Below are positions 21,380 through 31,200 of a DNA stretch of 64,000 nucleotides, one piece after another. The notes below the pieces were generated by a model that saw only the letters and a program-made list of their open reading frames with translations, was not told the origin of the DNA and searched no databases. The DNA comes from Acinetobacter kanungonis. GTDB taxonomy: Bacteria > Pseudomonadota > Gammaproteobacteria > Pseudomonadales > Moraxellaceae. The translations under genes were made by a program, and so were the position numbers. The stretch is from assembly GCF_009939195.1 (NCBI RefSeq), contig NZ_JAACKC010000008.1:1-64000 (forward strand). Reading direction: 5' to 3'. How positions within the stretch are numbered: position 1 is the first letter of the stretch; each line of letters begins with the position of its first letter.

Positions 21380-22143
21380 ACACCCCAACACTGATTCGCC
21401 TTGAGCAAATTAGTGTCCGGATCGATGAACGCGATATTTTAAAGCAGATCGATTTTGCCCTACATGAACGTGAAATTGTCACTTTAATTGGACCAAACGG
21501 TGCAGGAAAATCTACGCTGATTAAAGTGCTGCTTGGGATTCTCAAACCCAACGCAGGTCGAGTCTTCTCTGCGCGCAAACTCAAGTTCTCTTATGTGCCG
21601 CAGAAGTTCAACCCTTCACACAGTTTACCTTTACGCGTGAAAGACCTGCTTGAACTTGAGCCCTGCCCTACACACATCAAACAAGAAATCATTCAAGATA
21701 CAGGCATTGCCAAACTGCAAGACTCGAAAGTACAACAACTTTCAGGTGGCGAGCGCCAACGCGTCTTGCTAGCACGTGCCCTACTGCGTCAACCTGATAT
21801 TTTAGTACTGGATGAACCGATGCAAGGTCTCGACATCCAGTCCGAGGCTGAGTTGTATGACTATGTGCGCAGCCTGCCGGAAAAATATCACTGTGCGGTA
21901 CTGATGGTGTCACATGACCTACAATGGGTGATGCAAGGTACGCAACGCGTGGTCTGCCTGAATAAACATATTTGTTGTAGCGGCTTGCCTGAAAATATTC
22001 AACAGCATCCAGAATACCAAGCGATTTTTGGCACTAACCGCGTATTTTATCAACATCATCATGATCATTGTGCGCATGGGGATAGTGCCACCGCTTGCCA
22101 ACATGATCCTCGCCCACACATTCACCCTGAACCGGAAGCCTAA
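21352..22143 (+). CDS. znuC: Zinc ABC transporter ATP-binding protein
   Basis: A 263-residue ATPase of the ZnuABC importer. It has Walker A GPNGAGKST, the ABC signature LSGGERQR, Walker B ILVLDEP and the switch His in MVSHDL. The last ~40 residues form a His-rich tail (HHHDHCAHG ... PHIHPEP), a feature also seen in E. coli ZnuC that may sense or hold zinc. Its start lies inside zur (28-base overlap) and its stop is three bases before znuB. Confidence 0.96.
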   Translation: MSELQPSELNTPTLIRLEQISVRIDERDILKQIDFALHEREIVTLIGPNGAGKSTLIKVLLGILKPNAGRVFSARKLKFSYVPQKFNPSHSLPLRVKDLLELEPCPTHIKQEIIQDTGIAKLQDSKVQQLSGGERQRVLLARALLRQPDILVLDEPMQGLDIQSEAELYDYVRSLPEKYHCAVLMVSHDLQWVMQGTQRVVCLNKHICCSGLPENIQQHPEYQAIFGTNRVFYQHHHDHCAHGDSATACQHDPRPHIHPEPEA

Positions 22144-22146
22144 TAG

Positions 22147-22947
22147 ATGTTGGAATGGTTAGATCTGCTATTACCTGCTTGGATCATGGGAACCTTATTG
22201 GTATTTTTAACCGCCCCTTTGGGCTGTCTGATGCTTTGGCGTCGCATGTCATTCTTTGCCGATACCATGGCACACGGCACTTTGTTGGGCGTAGCAATGG
22301 CGGGTGCTCTCAGCTTACCGTTCTGGATGGGCGTTACCTTGCTGGCATTTATGCTGGTCGCCATTTTATGGGTGCTGCATGATCCACGCTTACCCAACGA
22401 TGCCTTGCTGGCGCTCTGCTCTGCCACTCTGCTCTGCGCAGGTTTGATGCTGATTCAACATTTACCCGCACTACGACCAGAACTCCTCAGCTATTTATTT
22501 GGCGACTTACTCACCATTGCTTGGGCTGATCTCCCAATCTTTGCCATTGTGATTGCGCTTGCACTGGCGGTCTTATTTAAATACTGGAAAGCCCAGATTC
22601 AAATTGCGATTGACCCTGATATTGCCATTAGTGAGGGCGTGAATGCCAAATGGCAACGTCTGGTATTTATGTTGCTTTTGGCCGTGTTTACCGTATTGGC
22701 CTTACGCGCAGTCGGTTCATTGTTGATGGGTGCACTGTTGGTGATTCCTGCGTTAACCGCTCGCTTACTCGCACACTCACCCAAACAAATGGTGATTTGG
22801 GCATTTATCGCAGCACAATTTGGTGTCAGTGTCGGTTTATGGTCAAGTGCCGCACTGAATACCCCAACAGGTTTAAGCATTGTCCTGTGCATGGCACTGG
22901 TATTTGCTGTCATTTTCGGGGTACAAAAAGTCAGAAAACTGGCTTAA
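22147..22947 (+). CDS. znuB: Zinc ABC transporter permease
   Basis: A 266-residue inner-membrane permease of the ABC-3 family with about eight hydrophobic helices. Family features include WRRMSFFADTMAHGTLLGVA near residue 30 and the LRAVGSLLMGALLVIPALTARLL stretch near 195. It forms the channel of the zinc importer with ZnuC, fed by ZnuA. It is the last gene of the zur-znuC-znuB run. Confidence 0.95.
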   Translation: MLEWLDLLLPAWIMGTLLVFLTAPLGCLMLWRRMSFFADTMAHGTLLGVAMAGALSLPFWMGVTLLAFMLVAILWVLHDPRLPNDALLALCSATLLCAGLMLIQHLPALRPELLSYLFGDLLTIAWADLPIFAIVIALALAVLFKYWKAQIQIAIDPDIAISEGVNAKWQRLVFMLLLAVFTVLALRAVGSLLMGALLVIPALTARLLAHSPKQMVIWAFIAAQFGVSVGLWSSAALNTPTGLSIVLCMALVFAVIFGVQKVRKLA

Positions 22948-22983
22948 TTCAGCAGCATCCACATGCTTTCAACAGAAGTGGGC

Positions 22984-23607
22984 TTATTGATGCACCAAAC
23001 TCAGCAACCCTGCAGCACAACTAAACAACACAGCAAAAGTACGGTTCATGTATTTTTGCTGTTTCGGCGATTTCAGCAGTTTCAACACTTTTGCTGCCAA
23101 ACCCGTATATCCCGCCATCACCATCAAATCAATACTGATCATGGTCATCGCCATCACCCCATACTGAATCCATTGTGGTTGAGATAAATCTAAAAATTGT
23201 GGCAGGACCGCTAATAAAAATACGATTGCCTTCGGATTACTCATATTGACCAAAAAGCCATACGCGATGAGTTTCGGAATTGATTTAGTGGCTTGCTGTT
23301 CTTGTTGAATCTCGATGGACTGTACCGGCGCTTTCCATTGCAGATAAGCCAAATACAATAAATAGCCGACACCAAACCATTTCACCACGAGAAATGCCCA
23401 CGGCGTGGTTGCAAAAAGTACTCCCACCCCTGCTGCCACAATGCCAATTTGCAGCAGTAATGCCAGCTGCAAACCGAGTGCATTCCAGTAGCCACGACGA
23501 AATCCATAGTTTAAGCCACTCGACATGGATGCAATTGCACCTGCACCAGGCGAAATGCTAATGACCCAGCATGCCAACATAAATGCTACCCAAACTTGAA
23601 AAGACAT
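22984..23607 (-). CDS. LysE/RhtB-family amino acid exporter
   Basis: An inner-membrane exporter of 207 residues with five to six hydrophobic segments. The signature near the N-terminus (ISPGAGAIASMSSGLNYGFRRG) matches the RhtB branch (PGP motif region), and NPKAIVFLLAVLPQF is typical of the second half. Exports an amino acid or derivative; substrate unknown. I use the ATG at 23607 with GAGGTG upstream; a longer frame begins at 23682. It converges on znuB. Confidence 0.88.
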   Translation of the reverse strand: MSFQVWVAFMLACWVISISPGAGAIASMSSGLNYGFRRGYWNALGLQLALLLQIGIVAAGVGVLFATTPWAFLVVKWFGVGYLLYLAYLQWKAPVQSIEIQQEQQATKSIPKLIAYGFLVNMSNPKAIVFLLAVLPQFLDLSQPQWIQYGVMAMTMISIDLMVMAGYTGLAAKVLKLLKSPKQQKYMNRTFAVLFSCAAGLLSLVHQ

Positions 23608-23770
23608 CACCGCACCACCTCTGAAAGACAGGTCATTATATGACTTTTCACACGTTAAATGTGCGGAGAAATTCTCACCCAAGAATAATGTAGATTGGGC
23701 TATTCAGCCCCGCATCGTTCAGGCACAATAAACCCAGCCACGCATTGAATAAAAATCAAAGGAGCTATAA

Positions 23771-24685
23771 ATGACCGCACAATCAGTAATTTTACCCTTA
23801 CCTTCAGATCATGCCCGTTTCATCGTATTGCGTTTAAAAGATTTAAGCCTGCCAGAACTGAAAGAAAAGATTGAAGATTTACTGAATACACGTGATCGTT
23901 TAATGACTCAACACCCCAATGCAGAAATCAAAACTGCGGTGGCCTTCGGTCCTGAACTTTGGGCACAACTCTATCCGCAATCTCCTGAAGGATTCAAACA
24001 ACTTGACCCCATTCAGGGTGCTTTTGAAATGCCAGCCGTACCCGCAGATGTGCTGATTCATATTGCCTCGCAACGCAGTGATATCTGCTTCACCCTTAGC
24101 CAAGCTTTCTTTGATGATATTCAAGATAAAGTTGAGGTTTTGGATGAACGTGTGTGCTTCCGTTATTTTGATGGTCGTGATTTAACGGGTTTTATTGATG
24201 GTACTGAGAACCCGCAATTCCCAGATGACCGTGCCGAAACTGCGCTACTCGGTGCTGATGCAGGCATTTTTAAAGATGGTTCATTTATTTTTGCGCAACG
24301 TTATGTGCATGATTTAGAAAAATGGAAACGCCTAAAAGTAGATGCACAAGAAAGTGTTATGGGACGATCAAAGCTTGAAAGCATTGAAATGGATGATGAT
24401 ATAAAACCAGAGAATGCCCATATTGCACGTGTTGTGATTGAAGATGATGAAGGTGAAGAAATGGAAATTCTGCGTCATTCTTTACCCTATGGCGATGGTA
24501 AAGGTGAGCAAGGACTGTTCTTTATTGCGTATACCAAGAATCTAGCCATTATTGATGACATGTTAGAGCACATGTTTGGCACCACAGGTGATGGCATTCA
24601 TGACCGCTTACTGCATTTCGTGACCGCCGTAGATGGTGCTTACTTCTTTGCTCCGAGTGAAGAGTTGTTGGAAGAGGTTCTATAA
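23771..24685 (+). CDS. Dyp-type heme peroxidase
   Basis: A 304-residue dye-decolorising peroxidase of the YfeX-like group. The GxxDG motif appears as TGFIDGTENP (about 140-150). The likely proximal heme His lies in AHIARVVIED (about 215), and an Arg/Pro segment LRHSLPYG follows. No Tat or Sec signal is seen, so it is cytoplasmic, or could be encapsulin cargo in other species; no encapsulin gene is nearby. The start has a strong AAAGGAG site. Substrate is unknown. Confidence 0.92.
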   Translation: MTAQSVILPLPSDHARFIVLRLKDLSLPELKEKIEDLLNTRDRLMTQHPNAEIKTAVAFGPELWAQLYPQSPEGFKQLDPIQGAFEMPAVPADVLIHIASQRSDICFTLSQAFFDDIQDKVEVLDERVCFRYFDGRDLTGFIDGTENPQFPDDRAETALLGADAGIFKDGSFIFAQRYVHDLEKWKRLKVDAQESVMGRSKLESIEMDDDIKPENAHIARVVIEDDEGEEMEILRHSLPYGDGKGEQGLFFIAYTKNLAIIDDMLEHMFGTTGDGIHDRLLHFVTAVDGAYFFAPSEELLEEVL

Positions 24686-24696
24686 AATAAAAAGAA

Positions 24697-24720
24697 TCAA
24701 GCCGACAGAAGTCGGCTTGA
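24697..24720 (-). terminator. Terminator at the end of the vgrG module
   Basis: TCAAGCCGAC-AGAA-GTCGGCTTGA is a perfect 10-bp stem. On the minus strand it is followed by TTCTTTTTATTTTAT, so it probably ends the leftward vgrG-effector transcript. It may also serve the convergent peroxidase gene. Confidence 0.75.
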
Positions 24721-24739
24721 GCTAGTACAATTTAAAGCA

Positions 24740-25264
24740 TCACTCTTCACAATCAGATAAATCAAATCCTCTTTTTCCCGCATGCATTCCTTGAATTTCT
24801 CCATGCACAACATCAAAAATTAAAATATTATTTTTCTGCAAATTATCAGTAACCGTGTAGGTAAAATCATCTTGAGAATCCCCTACACCCTCACTTTTCA
24901 TTTTTTTAATTTCATATCCCTCATAACTCTTATATATTTCCTTCACATTCATACCATTACGAATTTTTTTTGATGTATATATACTTTTATTTTCGTTTTT
25001 AATTAATATTTCAACCAGCTTCTGTTTATTAAAAGTATATGAAATACCATTATCAATATCCGAAAAAGTTGTACAGTTTCCTATTTCATTTTTTTCAATG
25101 CCCTTTGAGGAAAAATTAAAACCTGAATATTCATTACCAAGAATATAAGACTTTCCTTCAAAATTTATTGAGTTTAAATCCAAGTAATTTTTTTTATTAG
25201 AAATGGCTTTGGAATAGCCACACGCGCTCAAAGCTATTAAAAATAAAATAAATATAAATCTCAT
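24740..25264 (-). CDS. Putative lipoprotein, candidate effector immunity protein
   Basis: A 174-residue protein with a lipoprotein signal peptide ending in lipobox LSAC (Cys near residue 16). The mature part is rich in Asn, Lys and Ile, with two further Cys, and has no domain I recognise. The ATG at 25264 has AAGGA eight bases upstream; an in-frame ATG at 25273 lies too close to that site. It starts two bases before the stop of the preceding effector-like gene, so the two are translationally coupled. A membrane-anchored envelope protein directly after a cell-wall hydrolase cargo gene is the classic place for a T6SS immunity gene. That role is inferred from position only. Confidence 0.7.
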   Translation of the reverse strand: MRFIFILFLIALSACGYSKAISNKKNYLDLNSINFEGKSYILGNEYSGFNFSSKGIEKNEIGNCTTFSDIDNGISYTFNKQKLVEILIKNENKSIYTSKKIRNGMNVKEIYKSYEGYEIKKMKSEGVGDSQDDFTYTVTDNLQKNNILIFDVVHGEIQGMHAGKRGFDLSDCEE

Positions 25265-25265
25265 A

Positions 25266-27749
25266 TCATTCATCCTTATTAAATGTTAATGATAAACCTT
25301 GTAAATGAAGATGATTATTATGTCTTGGATTAGTCCATTCACTACACCTAGGGAGTATATAACCTTTACTCAGTTTATATTTTTTGACCAAGTGATTAGG
25401 GTAGTATTCACTCAACATATTCTTTTTCTTTCCCCAGCCAAATGAAATCAAAATATTAATAAATCTCAATGAAGCCTCATGATCATATTCTGACATTTCA
25501 AAATTAACCCCTACTCCATTATTTCTATCTGTTCTAACATAACCTATATCTCCAACTTCTCCATTAATATGAGAACTACTCCCTCCAGGAGAACCATTGC
25601 TATCACTAAATCCACTAAAACGAACCTTTTCACCAAACTTACAAACAGCTCCAATATATGCAGCAAATGCTTCAGTCGATAACCAATATCGATGCTGCTG
25701 TTGAGAATCATTATGAATCGATATATTTAAATTACCTATTTTTCTCTCCCATCTATTTATGGGTTTTGAAGCTATATCACCAAAAATTTCTCTTATACTA
25801 ACTAGATAGCTTTTTCCTGAGCCCTTCTTGCCTTTCTTTGACCATCTATCAACTTTATAAATTTTACTCTTGCCTATCAAAACAGGTTGATTATTTATTA
25901 CGTAATAATATGCAGCAAAACCCGAGGCAGTCTTATTAATGCGATCAATGGTTCCATTAGGATAAATTACATAATTTGTTGTATCACTCGCAGCTGCAGC
26001 TTGATTACTTACCGTTGTTAATGGCTTCCCCCCATTTTCAGTATACGTATTATTTTGCTTCGTTTGAGTTTTCTTATCTGTCTCAGTTTTTGCTTTTTCT
26101 GCTTCTTCTTTTGCTTTCTGTTCCTGAACTTCTTTCTGCTGTTGTTGCTTTTTTAAATCTTCGGCCTGTTTACGTTTTGCATCTGCAACTTCATATAATT
26201 TAGATGCGATAATAGTACTGTCATTTACTTTGAAGGGCTGTATAGGTTTAGATTTTTCAACACGACTTAAAACTAGACTTTTACTTTTTATACCAAAGCC
26301 ATAAACAAAACCCGTTAACATACGTACATTCATTACACCTCGATTATTTGTTCTTTTCGGTATTTCTCGACCTCGATAAAAGAGACTAAACAATGTATTT
26401 GGGACAAGTTGACCATCTTGAGTTACTGAAATATTAAAAGAATGCACAGGAAGCTTCACTTTAACTGTCTTATTTTTCAATGCAGTGCTAACTTGAAAAT
26501 GATGAATTACCTGCTTCTGCCCATCACCTTCTACTGACACCTCAATATCTTGCCCTTCCTCTGCAGTAACCCCTTGCTTAATCCCACGACTATCAGCTGT
26601 ATGCTTTTTAATATTACCTTTATAGGTAAGAAAAAAGTTCATATTGGAAATTGCCTTTCCAGAATCACTTTCGACTATTTCAATATTAAATTTTACTTCT
26701 TTAGATGCAGGAGTTGCCTCTACCTCTTGAGATGTCGAAGATTGTACCTGCTCATTTCTTACTTCTTGAGGTGTTTTATTAACCTGTGGTCTCGGTTGAG
26801 GTGCACTATCCGTCTCTAAAGTTGCTGAATGACTTGTAACTTTGAAATCACTTAAAATTGCTTTTTGTTTTTCATTTGCTTTTTGAATAATACTATTTGA
26901 CTCTTTGCCATCAGCCACAATTTTTATTTCTGTATTTGGATGTCGAACAATAACAGGAAGGTTACCACTCTCATCACTCTTAACCTTTATTTTTGTCTCA
27001 CCCGAGAAACTCTTTCCAATATAATTAGAAACAACCACAACCTCTTTATTCTTCAAGATATTTTTATCCACATCTTTTAAACTAATATAAATTTTCCTAT
27101 TACAACACTGTTCTAAATCAAATCCACCAAAATCCTCAATATACTTTTTAATATGGGTTTTATTACCATCTATTTGCTTTTGGCCCTTAAATTTTGGAAT
27201 TCCTAAAAAAGCACCTAACCCCCCTATTCCAACAAGATGCATTCCTGCAATTGCACCAGATTCTGTAATTTCTACACCCTGAATTGTTCTACCGAAATGC
27301 TCATTAAAATTATTATTTCTAAGTTGATTACATAAATATTTGATCCACTCCTTAATAATTTCATATTGGGTTTCCGGCCTTTTCAGGAAGTCTTTTTTTG
27401 AATAGATATTCCTTTTACCAGACCACTTACCTACCCAGTTATTAGAATCAAATTGTTTTTTCCAATTTGTGCGTAAAGACGAGTTTTTATCTGTATTCTT
27501 AATGTCAGCATAAGAAATACCTTGATCCCCTAAGTAATAACCTAAATCATATAATGCCTCTTCTCCCCATTGAAACAACCCCAGAAAACCACTTTCGTTT
27601 ACAATACTAGCTGATTCTATATTAACTGGATGGTTTAGAGGTAATTGTAAATTTGATGAAGACTCCTTAAAGCTAACAGCCTCAATAAAACCAGCTAAAT
27701 TAGTCTCAAAACTTTTACTTGATTTTTTGAAGTTAATTGTCTTTTTCAT
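25266..27749 (-). CDS. Putative T6SS effector: lysozyme-like plus M15-peptidase-like
   Basis: An 827-residue protein without a signal peptide. Residues about 15-200 resemble lysozyme-like cell-wall hydrolases: FKESSSN with candidate catalytic Glu29, GFLGLFQWGEEALYDLGYY, and GAIAGMHLVGIGGLGAFL. Residues about 355-510 hold two Ig- or transthyretin-like repeats, each with a YKG/YRG turn. A Gln/Lys/Glu-rich coiled-coil linker follows (about 545-600). The C-terminus shows SSHINGEVGD (His727, Asp734) and HNNHLHLQ (His813, His815), matching the SxHxxGxAxD and HxH zinc ligands of M15 D,D- or L,D-peptidases, with Val in place of Ala. I infer a two-headed peptidoglycan hydrolase delivered by the upstream VgrG. 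The gene is markedly A+T-rich. A tail- or phage-derived enzyme is the main alternative. Confidence 0.72.
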   Translation of the reverse strand: MKKTINFKKSSKSFETNLAGFIEAVSFKESSSNLQLPLNHPVNIESASIVNESGFLGLFQWGEEALYDLGYYLGDQGISYADIKNTDKNSSLRTNWKKQFDSNNWVGKWSGKRNIYSKKDFLKRPETQYEIIKEWIKYLCNQLRNNNFNEHFGRTIQGVEITESGAIAGMHLVGIGGLGAFLGIPKFKGQKQIDGNKTHIKKYIEDFGGFDLEQCCNRKIYISLKDVDKNILKNKEVVVVSNYIGKSFSGETKIKVKSDESGNLPVIVRHPNTEIKIVADGKESNSIIQKANEKQKAILSDFKVTSHSATLETDSAPQPRPQVNKTPQEVRNEQVQSSTSQEVEATPASKEVKFNIEIVESDSGKAISNMNFFLTYKGNIKKHTADSRGIKQGVTAEEGQDIEVSVEGDGQKQVIHHFQVSTALKNKTVKVKLPVHSFNISVTQDGQLVPNTLFSLFYRGREIPKRTNNRGVMNVRMLTGFVYGFGIKSKSLVLSRVEKSKPIQPFKVNDSTIIASKLYEVADAKRKQAEDLKKQQQQKEVQEQKAKEEAEKAKTETDKKTQTKQNNTYTENGGKPLTTVSNQAAAASDTTNYVIYPNGTIDRINKTASGFAAYYYVINNQPVLIGKSKIYKVDRWSKKGKKGSGKSYLVSIREIFGDIASKPINRWERKIGNLNISIHNDSQQQHRYWLSTEAFAAYIGAVCKFGEKVRFSGFSDSNGSPGGSSSHINGEVGDIGYVRTDRNNGVGVNFEMSEYDHEASLRFINILISFGWGKKKNMLSEYYPNHLVKKYKLSKGYILPRCSEWTNPRHNNHLHLQGLSLTFNKDE

Positions 27750-27751
27750 AA

Positions 27752-28285
27752 TCAATTCTCTTTATACCAATCACCCACTTTATAAAAATTCATACTAACT
27801 TCAGTATTATTCTTTAAATAACTATTCAATACAGTTTTGGCTTCTCCATAATCTCCATTTCTTGCACAACTTAGCTTTACCCGAGAACTCTCCTCTTCTT
27901 TCTGTGGAGCAGTTACTTTTCTAAAATATGAAAATGCATTTTTATCATTATATGCAATCCATATTTCATCTCTATCTTCTTTATAATAAGCTCGATAGAT
28001 ATAATAGTTATTCTTATTATATAAAACCTTGATACAACTCCCTGTTGACATCCATTGATTGTTTTTTGGTTTTAGATTTAATTGACTTAATAGTTTTAAG
28101 CGATTTTGACTAGTATTACTCTTTCCATAATCCCATATATGTTCACATTCTACTTCACCCAATTTTTTAATAGGTACAACTGACTTTTCTTCCCAATATT
28201 TCATACATTCTTTGGCACTTTCTGCGTGTAAATTTATACTATTTAGCAAAATACATGCACCAATCATTATCTTTACAGTATTCAT
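27752..28285 (-). CDS. Exported Cys-rich small protein, second immunity candidate
   Basis: A 177-residue protein with a Sec-type signal peptide (MNTVKIMIGACILLNSINLHA, cleaved before ES). The mature part has four Cys (KECMK, VECEH, GSCIK, LSCAR), suggesting two disulfides in the periplasm. No known domain is recognised. The start at 28285 places the signal peptide at the N-terminus; a longer frame from 28318 overlaps the end of vgrG. Its stop codon is two bases before the effector ATG. Position between vgrG and the effector fits an immunity protein, but an adaptor or accessory factor is possible; an exported adaptor would be unusual. Confidence 0.65.
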   Translation of the reverse strand: MNTVKIMIGACILLNSINLHAESAKECMKYWEEKSVVPIKKLGEVECEHIWDYGKSNTSQNRLKLLSQLNLKPKNNQWMSTGSCIKVLYNKNNYYIYRAYYKEDRDEIWIAYNDKNAFSYFRKVTAPQKEEESSRVKLSCARNGDYGEAKTVLNSYLKNNTEVSMNFYKVGDWYKEN

Positions 28286-28292
28286 TATTAAA

Positions 28293-31200
28293 TTAATCCT
28301 TAAGTCCAAAACTTTCAAAATCTGCTTTTAAATCTGTATCTTCAATATATTCATCACTATCGTGGCCATGGTCATCATCACCACCGCAACAGGCCTCATC
28401 TGAGCCATGACCTTGCCCTTCCGTGATCACTTCTTCAACCAGTTGTAGCTTATCTGAACTGTCATCATTCTTACCAAGTAAAAGAATTTCGACGCTATCT
28501 GGGTTATCACTAAAGATCCGCCCCGTTCTTGCAAACTGATCAAGAAAACCGATGTATTCTGTTTTCTTAGCGTGATTAATAACTTTATATTTAAATCCAT
28601 CTTTCAATAAATCAGCATTAACCAACTCACTAAAATCAAATCGACGGCTAAAAATTCCACTTTCTGGCATTTTAGGCAGTTCAGCATTTACGGTTGCGCC
28701 ACTCACAAACAAATGCTGACCAGCCTTACTCTCAAACTTACCACCTGTTGTTGAAAATACGCCATCTGCATTAATTTTGAGCTGAGATCCGCCCGCTGTT
28801 AGTACAATCTCTTTGGGGCTGGTGATTTCAATCTTGTCTTCAGTGGAAATCAGTTTAATTACCTTCTTGGCAATCGCTTCAATCGCATCATCCTGCGCCT
28901 GCAACTCCAATTTTCCTTTTGCTGCATAAGCACGAAAGCCCTTTTGTGCGGCAAACAAACTGATCTTATCCTGTGCATGCCCAATAATATTCTTCTGCGC
29001 GCTCAGGTTAATTGAACCACTGGCACTCTCCGCAATATCCTGCGAAGCTTGCAAAATAATGTTTTCAGGTGTTGTTAAAGCAATCCCGTTAGGTGAAGCC
29101 AACAACATCAATGCCTGTCTAAAAATCTTGCCTTGTTCTTGCTGCTTTGCATCAGAACTACTTTCTAGACCTTGGGTATATCCCTCCATAAAGCCTTGCA
29201 ATGAATCCAAAGCTTTGGATGGTGTAACTTCCAATTTATTGCCTTTTTGAAAAGTTCCACAGGCACTCATCAAGTCAAAATCTTGAATATGGACATTGGC
29301 TAAGACTTTCCCAACTTCTTTAATACTCTCAAATGGATTCTGCTGAATCCGATCTTTGATACTGGCAAGTTTGCCTTTGACAATATCAGCTCCATGCTCC
29401 TCTACGTTTTCGATAAATTCTTTTAGATTTTCTACCGCATCTTTAGCATCACTAAAGAATGCATTGAACTCATCCACTGCGCCTTTAGCATCACCGCCTA
29501 ATGCACCAATATCCTCAATAAAGCCACCACAATCTTTTAAGGCATGAATCGGATCTTTACTCATCCCTTCTTTAAATAGATTCAAGGTGCTCTCAAATGC
29601 TTGCCCTGTAGTTTTGAGTTCTAGTGACTGAATGAACTTGGGTAGACGGTTAATCACATTGAGCGCATCTGCCTGTTGCTTTGTAGCAACTTCGCTCAGC
29701 ATTTTCATGCTGTCATAACCCTGTGACAGTAAAGATTGTGCTTGAGCAGCTTCCAAATGGTCTGCAATGGCCTGTTCTTGGGCATACGTACTAATCAGCA
29801 TACCTTTGCCCGCTCGTACGGCGCCCCAAGCATCGGTTCTGAGCTCAAACCCCTCCCCTCGACCACTGCTTTGCTCAGCTTCTTTAGGATGACTGAGATT
29901 ACCCAAATTCAGTTGGCTTACTCCATGGCTGCTTTGCAACTGGGCACTGATCTGACCCGTCGTATCATCAAAACGTAACTGATTAAAACCGCTTCCATCT
30001 ACTTCTTGAGAGCGGATGCCACTCAATTTTTTGGTGGCTGGCAATTGTCCTTTTACATCAAACTTGGTTGGAGAGCGATGAGCTTCATGAATTCGCCCCA
30101 GCACAAAAGGTCGATCAATACATCCATCAAAGAAATCAATGACCACCAACTCCCCAATACGAGGCAAGAAGCGGGCACCATAACCTTCACCCGCCCACGG
30201 GGTCAGTACATCCACCCATGCCGAATCAGCATCATTCTCATTACTACCCGCACCATCATGATGTTGATGATCCTGTTCCCGCGTGAAAAGAAAGCGAACT
30301 TTAATCCGCCCCCATTCATCGACATGAATTTCCTCACCTTCAGGTCCAACTACACGCGCATGTTGAGGATGAGCAGCAGGACGATGCTTCAACAAATCAA
30401 ACTCTGGCACCAATTTAATCTGTCGACGAATCAACACAAGTTCACTGAATTGTCGTTCATCCTGTTTTAAGTCATCTAAATTTGCCTGATCGAATAAATG
30501 AGCCAAACGCTGATTGAGTTCAATAGGCAAATTATTCTGGTTATAAAAATGCTTTTCACAAATCAGAAACTGCCGATCTCCTTCTGCATGTAAATCAAGC
30601 TCGGGATGATTTTGTAAGCTGAACCAATATCCGACATGTGCATCACGCACTGTCGTTTGTGCCTTAAAATACTTTGCCTGTAACGCCTGATAGGCAGCTA
30701 AGTTCGAACTGAGTTTATCTAATTGCTGAGAACTTGAAGTGGTCGCCTGATCATCTCCGTTTAAGTCCGCTACCCATGCAGGACTGACAGACCATGCCTG
30801 CTCTAGACTCAAGCTTTCATTTTCAAAAAGTTGGCTATGCTGATGCGAACTGAGTACCGACCCTGCACCATCATCCTGAGTCAAACTGTCTGCTTGCCAA
30901 CGTTGTACATAGCTTGCGGTCGACTGTAACTGCCGATGTGCGGTAAAGCTCATCATGCTGTCAAAGCGTTCGGTTGCATGACTGCGATGAAATCGAATTG
31001 ACCCGCGCTGTAGGGCAGAAAAGTGCTGATTATTATCCACCAACCGCAAAATTTGCGGCTCAATCATTTGCAACACTTGTGACACAATCAAATGCTGCTC
31101 ATCCACCCACCAGTTAATGCCTTCACTTCGCCATAGCCGCGTAAGAAATTCATAATCCGACTCATTCGACTGCATGACAAAAGGTCGAATATCATAACTT

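Noticed and set aside
30006..30470. 154-codon frame inside vgrG on the plus strand
   Set aside because: It is a shadow of the conserved gp5-like region of VgrG.
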